55,620 nucleotides of DNA, taken from Candidatus Binatia bacterium. Its GTDB lineage: Bacteria > Desulfobacterota > Binatia > UBA1149 > CAITLU01. The notes beneath the pieces are model-generated. The model was not told the origin of the DNA. It did no database searches and was given only the letters and a program-made list of their open reading frames with translations. A program made the translations under genes and the position numbers. This document shows, one piece after another, positions 44,040 through 53,046 of the stretch; position 1 is the first letter of the stretch, and the number at the start of each line of letters is the position of its first letter. Location of the stretch: positions 1 through 55,620 of the forward strand of contig DASXOZ010000007.1 of NCBI GenBank assembly GCA_036493895.1, written 5' to 3'.

Positions 44040-47000
44040 GCGTCTCGGCGCCATTCATCCGTCGGCCGGTCGGAACCACGCTGCTGACTCTCGGCCTTGC
44101 GCTGGCCGGCGCCGTCGGATTCTGGCTGCTGCCGGTCGCGCCGCTGCCCCAGGTCGACTTCCCGACGATCTCGGTCGGCGCAGCGTTGCCGGGCGCGAGC
44201 CCGGAGACGATGGCGTCGTCCGTGGCCGCTCCACTCGAGCGCCAGTTCTCCCGCATTGCCGGCGTCACCGACATGACGTCGACGAGCTATCTCGGGCAGA
44301 CGTCGATCGTCCTGCAGTTCGATCTGGCCCGCAGCATCGACGGCGCCGCACGCGACGTCGAGGCAGCGATCAATGCGGCGCGCGGCGACCTGCCGACGAA
44401 CCTCCCGTCCAATCCGACGTACCGCAAGGTCAATCCCGCCGATGCTCCGGTGCTCATCCTCGGGATGACATCCGACACGCTGAGCACCGGCGCCATGTAC
44501 GACATCGGCTCGACAATCCTCCAGCAGAAGCTCGCGCAGGTCGAAGGCGTGGGCCAGGTGTTCGTCGGCGGTGCATCGCTGCCCGCCGTGCGCGCCGAGC
44601 TGAACCCGCTGGCGCTCAACAAGTACGGCCTGAGCCTGGCAGACGTGCGGGCGGCGTTGTCGACGACCAGCGTGAACCGCCCCAAGGGCGAACTGACGAC
44701 GGGAGACCGGACCTGGCAGATCCACTCCAACGACCAGCTCCGTACTGCCGAGCAGTACCGCCCGGTGGTTGTCGCCTACCACGACGGGGCGCCCGTACGA
44801 TTGTCGGACGTCGGCACCGTCGACGATTCGGTCGAGGACCTTCGCAACGCGGGCTTTCTCAACGGCAAGCCGGGAGTATTCGTCATCATCTTCCGTTCGC
44901 CGGGCGCCAACATCATCGACACGGTCGACCGGGTGCGCGCGGTACTGCCGCAGCTGGCTGCGTCGGTGCCGGCCTCGCTGAACCTTTCGGTGGTCATCGA
45001 CCGCACTCCGCCGATCCGCGCGTCGCTTCACGACGTCGAGTTCGCGCTCGTGCTGGCCGTGTGCCTGGTGACGCTGGTCGTGTTCGCATTCCTGCGCAGC
45101 CCGCGCTCGACGCTGATCCCGAGCGTCGCCGTGCCGGTCTCGCTGATCGGCACCTTCGGCTGCATGTACCTGCTCGGCTACACGCTCGACAGCCTGTCGC
45201 TGATGGCGCTGACGATCTCGACGGGATTCGTCGTCGACGACGCGATCGTCGTCCTCGAGAACATCACGCGGCACATCGAGGAAGGCGTCGAGCCGCTGCA
45301 GGCCGCGCTCACCGGTGCGAGCGAGATCGGCTTCACGGTGCTGTCGATGAGCGCGTCGCTCGTCGCGGTGTTCCTCCCGATCCTGCTGATGGGCGGAATG
45401 GTCGGCCGCCTGTTTCGCGAGTTCGCCGTCGTGCTGTCGATCGCGATCACGATCTCGCTGGTGCTCTCGCTGACGACGACGCCGATGATGTGCGCCGCAT
45501 TCCTGCGCCGCAGCACGACGAAGCGCCATAACCGGATCTACCGGTTCTTCGAGGCGATCTTCGACGGCATGCACCGCTTTTACGAGAAAACGCTCGGATG
45601 GGCGCTCGCGCATGCACCGTTCATTCTCGTGCTGACGCTGGCCACCGTCGTGGCCAACGTGGCGCTCTTCGTCTGGATTCCGAAGGGATTCTTTCCGCAG
45701 CAGGACAACGGGCGCCTGACCGGCACCATCCAGGCCTCGCAGGACAGTTCCTTCCAGGCGATGCGCGATCGCCTCTCCCAGGTCGTCGACGTGATCCGGC
45801 GCGACCCTGCCGTGGAGAACGTCCTCGGCTTCACGGGCGGCGGAGGCGGCTCGGCGCGCAACAGCGCAAGGCTGTTCGTCGCGCTCAAGCCCGCTTCCGA
45901 GCGCTCGCTGACCGCCGACGAGGTCATCGGCCGTCTTCGCGGACCCCTGTCGAAGATCCCCGGTGCTCCAACCTATATGCAGGCGGTGCAGGACCTGCGC
46001 GTGGGCGGACGGATCAGCAACGGCCAGTTCCAGTACACGCTGCAGGGCGAGAAGGTCAGCGACCTGGTCGAGTGGGCACCGAAGCTCGTGCGGGCGCTGC
46101 GCGAAACGCCGGGAATCGTGGACGTGAGCAGCGACCAGCAGGATGCGGGACTCGAAGCGACGCTCGCGATCGACCGGCCCACCGCGTCGCGACTCGGCCT
46201 CACCCCTTTGACGATCGACGACGCATTGTACGACGCATTCGGCCAGCGCCAGGTCTCGATCCTGTACACCCCTCTCAACCAGTACCACGTCGTGATGGAG
46301 GTCGATCCGCGCTTCTGGCAGGACCCCGGCACCCTGTCGCGTGTCTACGTGAGCTCGCCGTCCGGGGACCAGGTGCCGCTGTCGGCCTTCGCGCGCTTCG
46401 AGCCCTCGGCCACCACGTTGTCGGTCAGCCACCAGGGACAGTTCCCGGCCGTGACGGTATCGTTCAACCTCCTGCCCGGAATGGCGATCAGCCAGGGCGT
46501 CGATGCGCTCGAGGCGGCCGCAAGCCGGATCGGTATGCCGCCGACGATCCACGGCAACTTCCAGGGCACGGCGCAGGCGTTCCAGGCGTCGGCGTCGAGC
46601 ACGCCGCTGCTGATCCTGGCCGCGCTGCTGACGGTCTACATCGTGCTCGGCGTGCTCTACGAGAGCTACGTCCATCCCATCACGATCCTGTCGACGCTTC
46701 CGTCCGCGGGAATCGGCGCGATCGTCGCACTTTTGCTGTCGGGCCTCGACCTGAGCGTGATCGCGATGATCGGGATCCTGCTGCTGATCGGGATCGTCAA
46801 GAAGAATGCGATCATGATGATCGACTTCGCGCTGGAGGCGGAGCGCAAGCGCGGGCGCAAACCGGACGTCGCGATCTACGAAGCCTGCCTTCTGCGCTTC
46901 CGCCCGATCATGATGACGACGTCGGCGGCGCTGCTGGGCGCGCTGCCGCTCGCGCTCGACAGGGGCGTCGGTTCGGAGCTTCGCCGGCCCCTCGGCATCG

Positions 47001-47146
47001 CGATCGTCGGAGGACTCATCGTCAGCCAGGCGCTGACGCTGTACACGACTCCGGTCGTCTATCTCTATCTCGAGCGCCTTCGCCTGTGGACGCGGCGTCA
47101 CGTGCTCGGCGGGCGGCGACGCCACGCCGCGCCGGAGGCGGTGTAA
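44036..47146 (+). CDS. mdtC: RND efflux transporter, MdtC-like subunit
   Basis: The 1036-residue protein starts at a GTG overlapping the mdtB stop (GTGA). It is full length with [55 protein letters not shown] and the C-terminal helix set ending [13 protein letters not shown]. It is clearly a paralogue of mdtB along its whole length. With MdtB and MdtA it should form a tripartite exporter through the outer-membrane factor encoded 1 bp downstream. Confidence 0.93.
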   Translation: MSVSAPFIRRPVGTTLLTLGLALAGAVGFWLLPVAPLPQVDFPTISVGAALPGASPETMASSVAAPLERQFSRIAGVTDMTSTSYLGQTSIVLQFDLARSIDGAARDVEAAINAARGDLPTNLPSNPTYRKVNPADAPVLILGMTSDTLSTGAMYDIGSTILQQKLAQVEGVGQVFVGGASLPAVRAELNPLALNKYGLSLADVRAALSTTSVNRPKGELTTGDRTWQIHSNDQLRTAEQYRPVVVAYHDGAPVRLSDVGTVDDSVEDLRNAGFLNGKPGVFVIIFRSPGANIIDTVDRVRAVLPQLAASVPASLNLSVVIDRTPPIRASLHDVEFALVLAVCLVTLVVFAFLRSPRSTLIPSVAVPVSLIGTFGCMYLLGYTLDSLSLMALTISTGFVVDDAIVVLENITRHIEEGVEPLQAALTGASEIGFTVLSMSASLVAVFLPILLMGGMVGRLFREFAVVLSIAITISLVLSLTTTPMMCAAFLRRSTTKRHNRIYRFFEAIFDGMHRFYEKTLGWALAHAPFILVLTLATVVANVALFVWIPKGFFPQQDNGRLTGTIQASQDSSFQAMRDRLSQVVDVIRRDPAVENVLGFTGGGGGSARNSARLFVALKPASERSLTADEVIGRLRGPLSKIPGAPTYMQAVQDLRVGGRISNGQFQYTLQGEKVSDLVEWAPKLVRALRETPGIVDVSSDQQDAGLEATLAIDRPTASRLGLTPLTIDDALYDAFGQRQVSILYTPLNQYHVVMEVDPRFWQDPGTLSRVYVSSPSGDQVPLSAFARFEPSATTLSVSHQGQFPAVTVSFNLLPGMAISQGVDALEAAASRIGMPPTIHGNFQGTAQAFQASASSTPLLILAALLTVYIVLGVLYESYVHPITILSTLPSAGIGAIVALLLSGLDLSVIAMIGILLLIGIVKKNAIMMIDFALEAERKRGRKPDVAIYEACLLRFRPIMMTTSAALLGALPLALDRGVGSELRRPLGIAIVGGLIVSQALTLYTTPVVYLYLERLRLWTRRHVLGGRRRHAAPEAV

Positions 47147-47147
47147 A

Positions 47148-48692
47148 ATGAATGCTCGCGTCTCGTTCCTGTTGCTGGCGCTTGCGTTCCCATCCGCGTG
47201 CAGCGTGGGCCCCGATTACGTGCGGCCCGACGCACCGACCGCCGCGACGTACAAGGAAGCCGGATCCTGGAAAATCGGGGAGCCCGGCGACACCGCGTCC
47301 CGCGAGCAGTGGTGGGCCGAGTTCGACGACACCACGCTCGACGGCCTCGAGCACCGCATCGAAGTCTCCAACCAGGACCTCGCCGCGGCGCAGGCCAGAT
47401 TCCGCCAGGCGCGCGCGCTGGTCGAGCAGGCCCGCGCCGCGTACTTCCCGAACGCCACCATCGGCCTGTCGGCCGGACGCTCGCACCGATCGGCCAACGC
47501 CGGCTTTTCGGGATCCGGCACCAGCGCAGGCGGAGCCGCCGGGTCGTCGTCCTCAACGTCGCTGAACAGCTCCGACTATGTGCTGCCGATCGACATCTCG
47601 TGGGAAGCCGACGTCTGGGGCCGCGTACGGCGCAGCGTCGAGTCGAGCCGCGCCTCTGCGCAGGCCAGCGCTGCCGATGTCGCCGCCACGCTGCTCAGCC
47701 TTCGGGCCGAGTGCGCGACCGACTACTTCACGCTGAGAAGCCTCGATTCCCAGCAGCAGCTTCTCGACGATACGGTCAAGGCATTCGAAAAATCGCTGCA
47801 GGTGACGAAGAACCGCTACTCGGCCGGTGTGGCCGCCCGCACCGAAGTCGCGCAGGCCGAGACACAACTCGAGAACACGCGCACGCAGGCCATCGATGTC
47901 GGCGTCCAGCGCGCCCAGGTCGAGCATGCGATCGCCGTCCTCGTCGGAACGACGCCTTCGGACTTTTCTCTTGCGCCGGCGCCGCTTCGCGACGTGCCGC
48001 CGCCCGTGCCGCCCGGATTGCCATCGGAGCTGCTCGAGCAGCGTCCCGACGTCGCCGCCGGCGAGCGCCGCGTCGCGGCCGCCAACGCGCAGATCGGTGT
48101 GGCCCAGGCGGCCTACTATCCGGACGTCACGCTGTCGGCCTCGGGCGGGCTCCAGTCGGCGCACCTGTCGGACTGGTTCACGTGGCCGAGCCGCTTCTGG
48201 TCCGTCGGTCCTTCGATCTCCGAGACCGTGTTCGACGGCGGCCTCAGGCACTCGCAGACGCGACAGGCGCGCGCGGCCTACGACGCCGAAGTGGCAGCCT
48301 ATCGCAAGAGCGTGCTGACGGGATTCCAGGAAGTCGAAGACAGCCTGGCGGCTTTGCGGATCCTCGAGAACGAAGCCGAGGTCCAGCAGCGTGCGGTGGC
48401 CTCTGCCGAGGAGTCCGTGCGGCTCACCATCAACCAGTACAAGGCGGGGATTGTGAGCTATCTCAACGTCGTCGTCGTGCAGGCCACTGCGCTGTCGAGC
48501 GAGCGCGACGCTGTCGTCACGCGCAACCGCCGCATGGCCGCGACGGTGCAGCTGATCAAGGCGCTCGGCGGCGGCTGGACCGCGCGCGAGCTGCCGTCCG
48601 ATGCCAACGTCTCCCGCACCGACGCGCCGCACGTCGATACGCTCGAGGCATCCGGCGCCGGCGCGTCGGAAGCCCCCGCCGTCGCCCGGTAG
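47148..48692 (+). CDS. RND outer-membrane factor lipoprotein (NodT/OprM family)
   Basis: The protein has 514 residues. A lipoprotein signal (LLLALAFPSAC) is followed by the family's SVGPDYVRPDAP. The two TolC-type halves show long coiled-coil helices (LEHRIEVSNQDLAAAQARFR, then QQLLDDTVKAFEKSLQVTKNRYSAG), LPSELLEQRPDVAAGERRVA and a C-terminal FQEVEDSLAALRILENEAE. It forms the trimeric exit duct. One base separates it from mdtC. A Ser/Gly-rich loop (about 110-135) is longer than in OprM. Confidence 0.93.
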   Translation: MNARVSFLLLALAFPSACSVGPDYVRPDAPTAATYKEAGSWKIGEPGDTASREQWWAEFDDTTLDGLEHRIEVSNQDLAAAQARFRQARALVEQARAAYFPNATIGLSAGRSHRSANAGFSGSGTSAGGAAGSSSSTSLNSSDYVLPIDISWEADVWGRVRRSVESSRASAQASAADVAATLLSLRAECATDYFTLRSLDSQQQLLDDTVKAFEKSLQVTKNRYSAGVAARTEVAQAETQLENTRTQAIDVGVQRAQVEHAIAVLVGTTPSDFSLAPAPLRDVPPPVPPGLPSELLEQRPDVAAGERRVAAANAQIGVAQAAYYPDVTLSASGGLQSAHLSDWFTWPSRFWSVGPSISETVFDGGLRHSQTRQARAAYDAEVAAYRKSVLTGFQEVEDSLAALRILENEAEVQQRAVASAEESVRLTINQYKAGIVSYLNVVVVQATALSSERDAVVTRNRRMAATVQLIKALGGGWTARELPSDANVSRTDAPHVDTLEASGAGASEAPAVAR

Positions 48693-48694
48693 AG

Positions 48695-48714
48695 CCGGTT
48701 CCTGCAGGAAACGG
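48695..48714. promoter_or_regulatory. Near-perfect 20-bp palindrome after the efflux operon
   Basis: CCG-G-TTCCTGCAGGAA-A-CGG: a perfect 12-bp core palindrome (48699-48710) with 3-bp flanking arms and one mismatched pair. It begins 2 bp after the outer-membrane-factor stop. As RNA it would give an 8-bp stem with a TGCA loop and no T-run. It could be a stabilising hairpin, a weak terminator or an operator for the downstream ridA-like gene. Confidence 0.5.
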
Positions 48715-48852
48715 CCGTGAATGTCGCCGCAATGACGGGCTCGACCGGTTCGATCAGATGGCCGACTGGCTCGCGGATCTCGCACCGTGGCTCGCGCAAC
48801 CATACCGCGGGCAGCGCTTGCACGGCAGACCTCGATCGTGTCAGAAGCGCTC

Positions 48853-49263
48853 ATGCTCCAGCACATCCAGCCGCCCGATCTGTTTCGAAGCTCGAAGCTC
48901 GGTTTCACGCAGGTCGTTACTGCGACGGCCGGGGCCGTTGTCTGGGTTGCAGGCCAGACGGCCTGCGACGAGCGTGGACGGCCGGTGGGAGCCGGCGATA
49001 TCGGGAAACAGGCCGAGGTCGCGCTCGAGAACGTCCGTCGCGCGCTTGCTGCCGCCGGCGCCGGTCCTGCCGACGTCACGATGCTGAGGGTCTACATCGT
49101 CGGCTTCACGCACGAGGCCGCGAGCGAGATCGGCGGGCGAGTCGCCAGCTTCTTTGCCGGCGTCGAGCCGCCCGCGTCCACCTGGGTCGGAGTGACGGCG
49201 CTCATGCACCCGGACTTCCTCATCGAGATCGAAGCCGTCGCGGCAGTGCCGGCCGCAAGCTGA
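48853..49263 (+). CDS. RidA/YjgF-family protein
   Basis: The 136-residue protein has the trimeric RidA fold pattern: HIQPPDLFRSSKLGFTQVV, VVWVAGQTACDERGRPVGAG, DIGKQAEVALENVRRALAAAG, DVTMLRVYIV and a final STWVGVTALMHPDFLIEIEA. RidA enzymes deaminate reactive enamine/imine intermediates; that activity needs an Arg in the V-x-R region near residue 105-110, which in this protein is not seen (STWVGV in place of R-x-x-V), so it belongs to a divergent subgroup. ATG 48853 gives the usual length; GTG 48838 and 48787 are in frame upstream. The 160-bp gap before it holds the palindrome at 48695-48714. Confidence 0.85.
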   Translation: MLQHIQPPDLFRSSKLGFTQVVTATAGAVVWVAGQTACDERGRPVGAGDIGKQAEVALENVRRALAAAGAGPADVTMLRVYIVGFTHEAASEIGGRVASFFAGVEPPASTWVGVTALMHPDFLIEIEAVAAVPAAS

Positions 49264-49293
49264 CGGACGCTCCGGCGCGCACGCCGCGAAAGC

Positions 49294-51192
49294 TCAACGC
49301 GAGGAAACGCGCAGTGCGAGAGTCTTCCTCGCCCTGACCAGCCACCCGGGCGCGATCGCCGAAAGCGGAAGGACGCGCTCGCGCCTCTGCTCTTCCTCGA
49401 GGTGCTGGATCCGCGCCTTGAGCATGTCTTCCAGCGCGATCTCGCCGACCATCTTGCGGCCGTCGCGGCCGGCAACGACGGGCAGCAGCGTGCGGCCCGT
49501 CGTCGCCATGCGATGCACGGCGATTCGAAGAGGCTCGTCGGCGTGCGCGACGACGGGTTTTCGCGCTATGCCGCCGAGAGTCGGCGGCGAGCCGCCGTCG
49601 CCGAGCAGCCAGGAATTGACGTCGGTGCGGGTCGTGACGCCGACGAGACCGCCGTCCTCGTCGACGACATGGAAGAGCTGGCGAAGCGAGCTGGTCGAGT
49701 CGGCCGGCGGCCGGAAGTCGCCGCGGTGCAGCGAAGCCGGCAGCACGCGCACCGACGTTCGCATCACTTCGCGCACGAACAGGATCTCGAGCGGATCAGT
49801 CGAATATTCGCGGCTGAGGTGAAAACCGCGGCGGCTGACTTTCTCGGTGAGGATCGAGCGCCTGAGCGCGAGCACGGTGAATGCGTGCGCGATCGGCACG
49901 GCGATGAGCAACGCGAGCGCCGCGCCCCAGGCCTGGGTCAGCTCGAGCGCGAAGACGACGCCCGTAAGCGGCGAGCGCATGGTGCCGCCGAGCATCGCCG
50001 CCATGCCGAGAAGCGGCCAGAATCCCTCGCCCACTTTGGGAAACCACGACGCTTCGAGGCCGCCGATCGCAGCGCCCATGATCAGCAGCGGCGCCAGCAC
50101 GCCGCCGGAAGTCCCCGAGCCCAGCGAGATGCTCCAGATCAGCGCCTTGACGACCATCAGCACGACGAGGGCGCGACCGACGATGCCGCCTCGCAGCAGC
50201 GAATCGATCACGTCGTAGCCGACGCCGAGAGCGCGCGGTTCGATGAGACCGCCGAGGCCAATGGCAAGGCCGCCGACGGCCGGCCACCACATCCAGTGGA
50301 TCGGGAGCCTCTGGAACGCATCTTCGAAGAGATACACCGCGCGCGTGAGCAGCCCGGACGCGGCGCCGGCAATCACGCCGCACGCGACGCACGCGGCGGC
50401 CAGCGCGACGTCGGGATGCACGGCCGGCAACTGCAGCGGGAACAACGGGCCCGATCCGAGGAGCAAAGGACGGATGCACGCCGCCGTGGCGCTCGCGAGC
50501 GCGACGGGGATGAAGCTTCGCGGCTTCCACTCGAACAGCAGCAGCTCGACGGCGAGCAGCGCGGCGGCCAGCGGCGAATTGAACGTCGCGCTCATCCCCG
50601 CCGCCGCGCCGGCGACGAGCAGCGTTTTTCTCTCGGCGGCGGTGAGCCTCAGAGTCTGGGCGACGAGCGAGCCGAGTGCTCCTCCTGTCATGATGATCGG
50701 GCCTTCGGCACCGAAAGGGCCTCCGGATCCGATCGAAATCGCCGACGAAAGAGGCTTGAGAAGCGCGACGCGCGGCTGGATGCGGCTGCCGTGGATCAGG
50801 ATCGACTCGATCGCTTCGGGAATGCCGTGGCCGCGGATCTTCTCCGATCCGTAACGCGCGATGACGCCGATGACGAGCGCGCCGATCACCGGAACGACGA
50901 CGGCCGCGGCTCCGAGCGTGTTCTGCGCCGGCGAGACGGCCGCGAAGCTGAGCCTCTGGAAGAAGAAAAGATTCGTGAACAGCGCGATGGCCCGAAGCAG
51001 CGCGAACGCGACAACGGCGCTGAGCGCTCCGATGCCGCAGGCAAGGAGCGTCAGCGGGAGGACGCGTGCGGTGGTCGTGAAGTCGCCGAGCTCATCGACC
51101 TGTGTGAGACCGGGTGCGGCAGTGGCGACTGGTGGACGCGGCGCCGGTGCGATGCCCGAGGGCGCCGCCTGCGTTTGGCAGGCGGCACTCAC
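49294..51192 (-). CDS. ClC-family chloride channel/antiporter with C-terminal CBS pair
   Basis: The 632-residue protein starts at a GTG overlapping the marR-like stop. Residues about 45-460 are the ClC membrane domain. Signature loops: GSGGPFGAEGPIIMTGGALG (the gating Glu in AEGP is present), GMSATFNSPLAAALLAVELL and GSGTSGGVLAPLL. The C-terminal part (about 480-620) carries two CBS motifs: VREVMRTSVRVLPASL with HVVDEDGGLVGVTTRTD, and LPVVAGRDGRKMVGEIALED. CBS pairs in ClC proteins bind adenine nucleotides or regulate gating. Whether this copy is a channel or a proton-coupled antiporter cannot be told by eye. It shares a transcript with the regulator upstream. Confidence 0.9.
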   Translation of the reverse strand: MSAACQTQAAPSGIAPAPRPPVATAAPGLTQVDELGDFTTTARVLPLTLLACGIGALSAVVAFALLRAIALFTNLFFFQRLSFAAVSPAQNTLGAAAVVVPVIGALVIGVIARYGSEKIRGHGIPEAIESILIHGSRIQPRVALLKPLSSAISIGSGGPFGAEGPIIMTGGALGSLVAQTLRLTAAERKTLLVAGAAAGMSATFNSPLAAALLAVELLLFEWKPRSFIPVALASATAACIRPLLLGSGPLFPLQLPAVHPDVALAAACVACGVIAGAASGLLTRAVYLFEDAFQRLPIHWMWWPAVGGLAIGLGGLIEPRALGVGYDVIDSLLRGGIVGRALVVLMVVKALIWSISLGSGTSGGVLAPLLIMGAAIGGLEASWFPKVGEGFWPLLGMAAMLGGTMRSPLTGVVFALELTQAWGAALALLIAVPIAHAFTVLALRRSILTEKVSRRGFHLSREYSTDPLEILFVREVMRTSVRVLPASLHRGDFRPPADSTSSLRQLFHVVDEDGGLVGVTTRTDVNSWLLGDGGSPPTLGGIARKPVVAHADEPLRIAVHRMATTGRTLLPVVAGRDGRKMVGEIALEDMLKARIQHLEEEQRRERVLPLSAIAPGWLVRARKTLALRVSSR

Positions 51193-51635
51193 GGCTGCCG
51201 CTCCTGGCCGCGCCGCCGGCCCATCGTGCCTGCAAGCGCCTCGAGCGCGCCGATCAACGCCGGTGCGCGCGTCAGGAGCTCGGTGCGGTGCGCGACCGCG
51301 AGCTTTTCGAGCACGCGGATCCCCTTGACCGTGAGCACGACCTGCACCTGCCGGCCGTCCATCGGGGACGGCTGTTTGCGCACGAGCTGTCTCTCTACGC
51401 ACCGGATGACGAGATCGACGGCACTGTTGTGCTGGATCTGCAGGCGTTCGGCGAGGCACCCGATCGTCGGCTCCACGCCATCGGGCAGCCCGCGGATTGC
51501 GAGCAGAAGCTGGTGCTGTTGGGGCTCCAGGTTGACCGAGCGGGCGCTGGCTTCGCTGAATGCGACGAAACGGCGGATCTGGAAGCGCAGCTCCGCAAGG
51601 GCGCGGTATTCCTTGAGGCTGACGGTGGCCGGCAT
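51189..51635 (-). CDS. MarR-family transcriptional regulator
   Basis: The 148-residue winged-helix protein starts at ATG 51635 (MPATVSLKEYRALAELRFQI); an open frame upstream runs through the promoter and is not credible. Motifs: LEPQQHQLLLAIRGLPDG, TIGCLAERLQIQHNSAVDLVIRC (recognition helix region) and a wing with DGRQVQVVLTVKGIRVLEKL. Its stop overlaps the ClC start by 4 bp. A palindrome 11 bp upstream of the start is a likely autoregulatory operator, so the ClC gene is probably derepressed by the regulator's ligand. Confidence 0.9.
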   Translation of the reverse strand: MPATVSLKEYRALAELRFQIRRFVAFSEASARSVNLEPQQHQLLLAIRGLPDGVEPTIGCLAERLQIQHNSAVDLVIRCVERQLVRKQPSPMDGRQVQVVLTVKGIRVLEKLAVAHRTELLTRAPALIGALEALAGTMGRRRGQERQP

Positions 51636-51645
51636 CGCGGAGATG

Positions 51646-51660
51646 TATCGTGATACGATA
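51646..51660. promoter_or_regulatory. Palindromic operator for the MarR-ClC operon
   Basis: TATCGT-GAT-ACGATA: perfect 6-bp inverted arms with a 3-bp centre, lying 11-25 bp upstream of the marR-like ATG in an AT-rich island. MarR proteins typically bind 15-18 bp pseudo-palindromes overlapping their own promoter. On the minus strand TTGGAT and GATACA, 16 bp apart, could be -35 and -10 elements, which would put the palindrome between and over them. Confidence 0.65.
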
Positions 51661-51788
51661 TAAAAATCCAATGCCCACCGGGCGCCCCGCACGGGCTCCC
51701 GCCGGCATCGGCCGAGGACGCGAGTGAGCCGGGTCACCGCCCGCAATTCGCAGCGACTCGCCCCTCGTGGAACGCGATGAGAGCCCGG

Positions 51789-51810
51789 AAAAAAGCCCGG
51801 GCGAACGGGC
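51789..51810 (-). terminator. Rho-independent terminator downstream of the SPOR gene
   Basis: Read on the minus strand: GCCCG-TTCGCC-CGGGC followed directly by six T. It is about 125 nt after the SPOR-gene stop and just before the MarR promoter region, so it separates the two transcription units. The rest of 51636-51933 shows no gene. Confidence 0.65.
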
Positions 51811-51933
51811 GACCCGGGAGCGGTCGTCCAACGGGTTCCGCAACGAGCGAACGACCGGTAAAAAATGAAGAGAGAAGATCAGCGCACGTCGCTCTGGCAC
51901 GCGCGCATCATCGCCAACTGCAATCGGCCCGGC

Positions 51934-52698
51934 CTACTCCGTGCTGACGAACGCCTGCCCGAGCCCCATTTCCTGGTGGCAGCGGTCTGCCGCCGCGCGG
52001 GCCTCACCGAAGGCCGAATAGCTTCCGACGCGCACGCGGTACCACGCGTCGTCGCCGTCGCTGACCTTCTTGATGTAGGCCGCGTAGCCGTGGGCCTTCA
52101 GCTTCTGCACGAGTTGATCGGCATCAACCTGTTTGCGCGTCTGGAGGATCTGGACGGTGTAGCCGTGGCCGCGCGCGGGCTCGGCGTCGTCTTTCTCCTT
52201 TTCCTTTTCCTTGGCGGCTGCAGCTTCCTTCGCCTTTGCATCTTTCTGGGCCTCCTTCGCCGTGGTCCCTGCAGGGATGGAGACTGGTGCGGGCTTGGTG
52301 GCTGGCGTCGCCGCGGCAACCGGTGCGGCGGCAACTTGCGCTTTGCTGTCGGCGGGCGTGTCGACTTTTGCGACCGCTGCGACGGGTTCGGCAGTGTTCG
52401 AGGAAGCGGAATTCTTGTCCGGCGCAGCGGCCGGCTTCCCGCTCGATGCGGAAGCGGCAGCGACGGGCGCCGCCTTGGCCGGTTTCTCGATCGGCTCCGG
52501 CCTTTTGTATTTCGTGAAGTCGTCGACGGGAATGCGCGCGACGCGATCTTCGGCGGGCGCGTGGAACGACGCGTTCTTCTTGCCGACGAAGAGGCCGAAG
52601 AAGAACACGGTGGTCACGGTGACGACGAAGCTGACGGCGACCAGCGTCATCTCGAAGCTGGTCAGCTGGAGCTGTCGTCTCGCCTGCCGCGTCGCCAT
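51934..52698 (-). CDS. SPOR-domain inner-membrane protein
   Basis: The 254-residue protein starts at ATG 52698. A short basic cytoplasmic N-terminus precedes one TM helix (about 14-36: MTLVAVSFVVTVTTVFFFGL). A long Ala/Lys/Pro/Glu-rich linker follows (about 55-165), then a C-terminal SPOR domain (about 172-250): GYTVQILQTRKQVDADQLVQ, LKAHGYAAYIKKV and WYRVRVGSYSAFGEARAAAD. SPOR domains bind glycan strands stripped of stem peptides at division sites, so a septal or cell-wall role is likely. It follows argS, a common neighbourhood in delta-type genomes, but is separated by 348 bp with a terminator. Confidence 0.9.
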   Translation of the reverse strand: MATRQARRQLQLTSFEMTLVAVSFVVTVTTVFFFGLFVGKKNASFHAPAEDRVARIPVDDFTKYKRPEPIEKPAKAAPVAAASASSGKPAAAPDKNSASSNTAEPVAAVAKVDTPADSKAQVAAAPVAAATPATKPAPVSIPAGTTAKEAQKDAKAKEAAAAKEKEKEKDDAEPARGHGYTVQILQTRKQVDADQLVQKLKAHGYAAYIKKVSDGDDAWYRVRVGSYSAFGEARAAADRCHQEMGLGQAFVSTE

Positions 52699-53046
52699 CC
52701 GCCCTGCCTCCGCCACACCTTCGCGGGAACGACCGGCTCGCGTTCCCTGACTGAGGCCAGGCTCGCGCCTGGTCTCGCTTCTCGCCGGCCCGACTCTCGC
52801 CGGTCCTTGCCGCGCTCCGGTCCGGTCCCGCCCGGCTCTTGCCGGGCCTCCGCGTCCCGGACCGCTGAGGGGGCCGGGGCGCTCATTGTAGCGGGTTCGC
52901 CGGGAAGAGCCCGCATCCAAAATGGGTGATGTGCAAAAAAAGTGACCCGCGACTGGCACTTAGGACGGGTCGCGAAGGCCTTACATGCGTTCGGGAGCGA
53001 CCACCCGGCGCCTCGGCACGCGGAGATGGCGGCGGATCGGGATGCC
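52699..53046. other. 348-bp gene-free region between argS and the SPOR gene
   Basis: The region holds, from the argS side: an in-frame 22-codon segment that ends in a second copy of the ArgS-like C-terminal residues (53046-52981), a terminator-like hairpin (52935-52971), and GC-rich spacer with an inverted repeat GCCCGGC-TCTT-GCCGGGC (52830-52847) that has no T-run. The SPOR gene promoter should be here, but no clear -35/-10 was identified. No additional gene is supported. Confidence 0.6.
52935..52971 (-). terminator. Terminator-like hairpin downstream of argS
   Basis: Read on the minus strand: GACCCG, a 16-nt loop, CGGGTC, two bases, then seven T. The stem is short (6 bp) but all G/C at the core and the T-run is strong. 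It lies 76 nt after the argS stop. Confidence 0.55.

Noticed and set aside
51865..52929. Plus-strand frame opposite the SPOR gene
   Set aside because: The minus-strand SPOR protein has a clear TM segment and domain; the plus frame has none and is Arg/Gly-rich.
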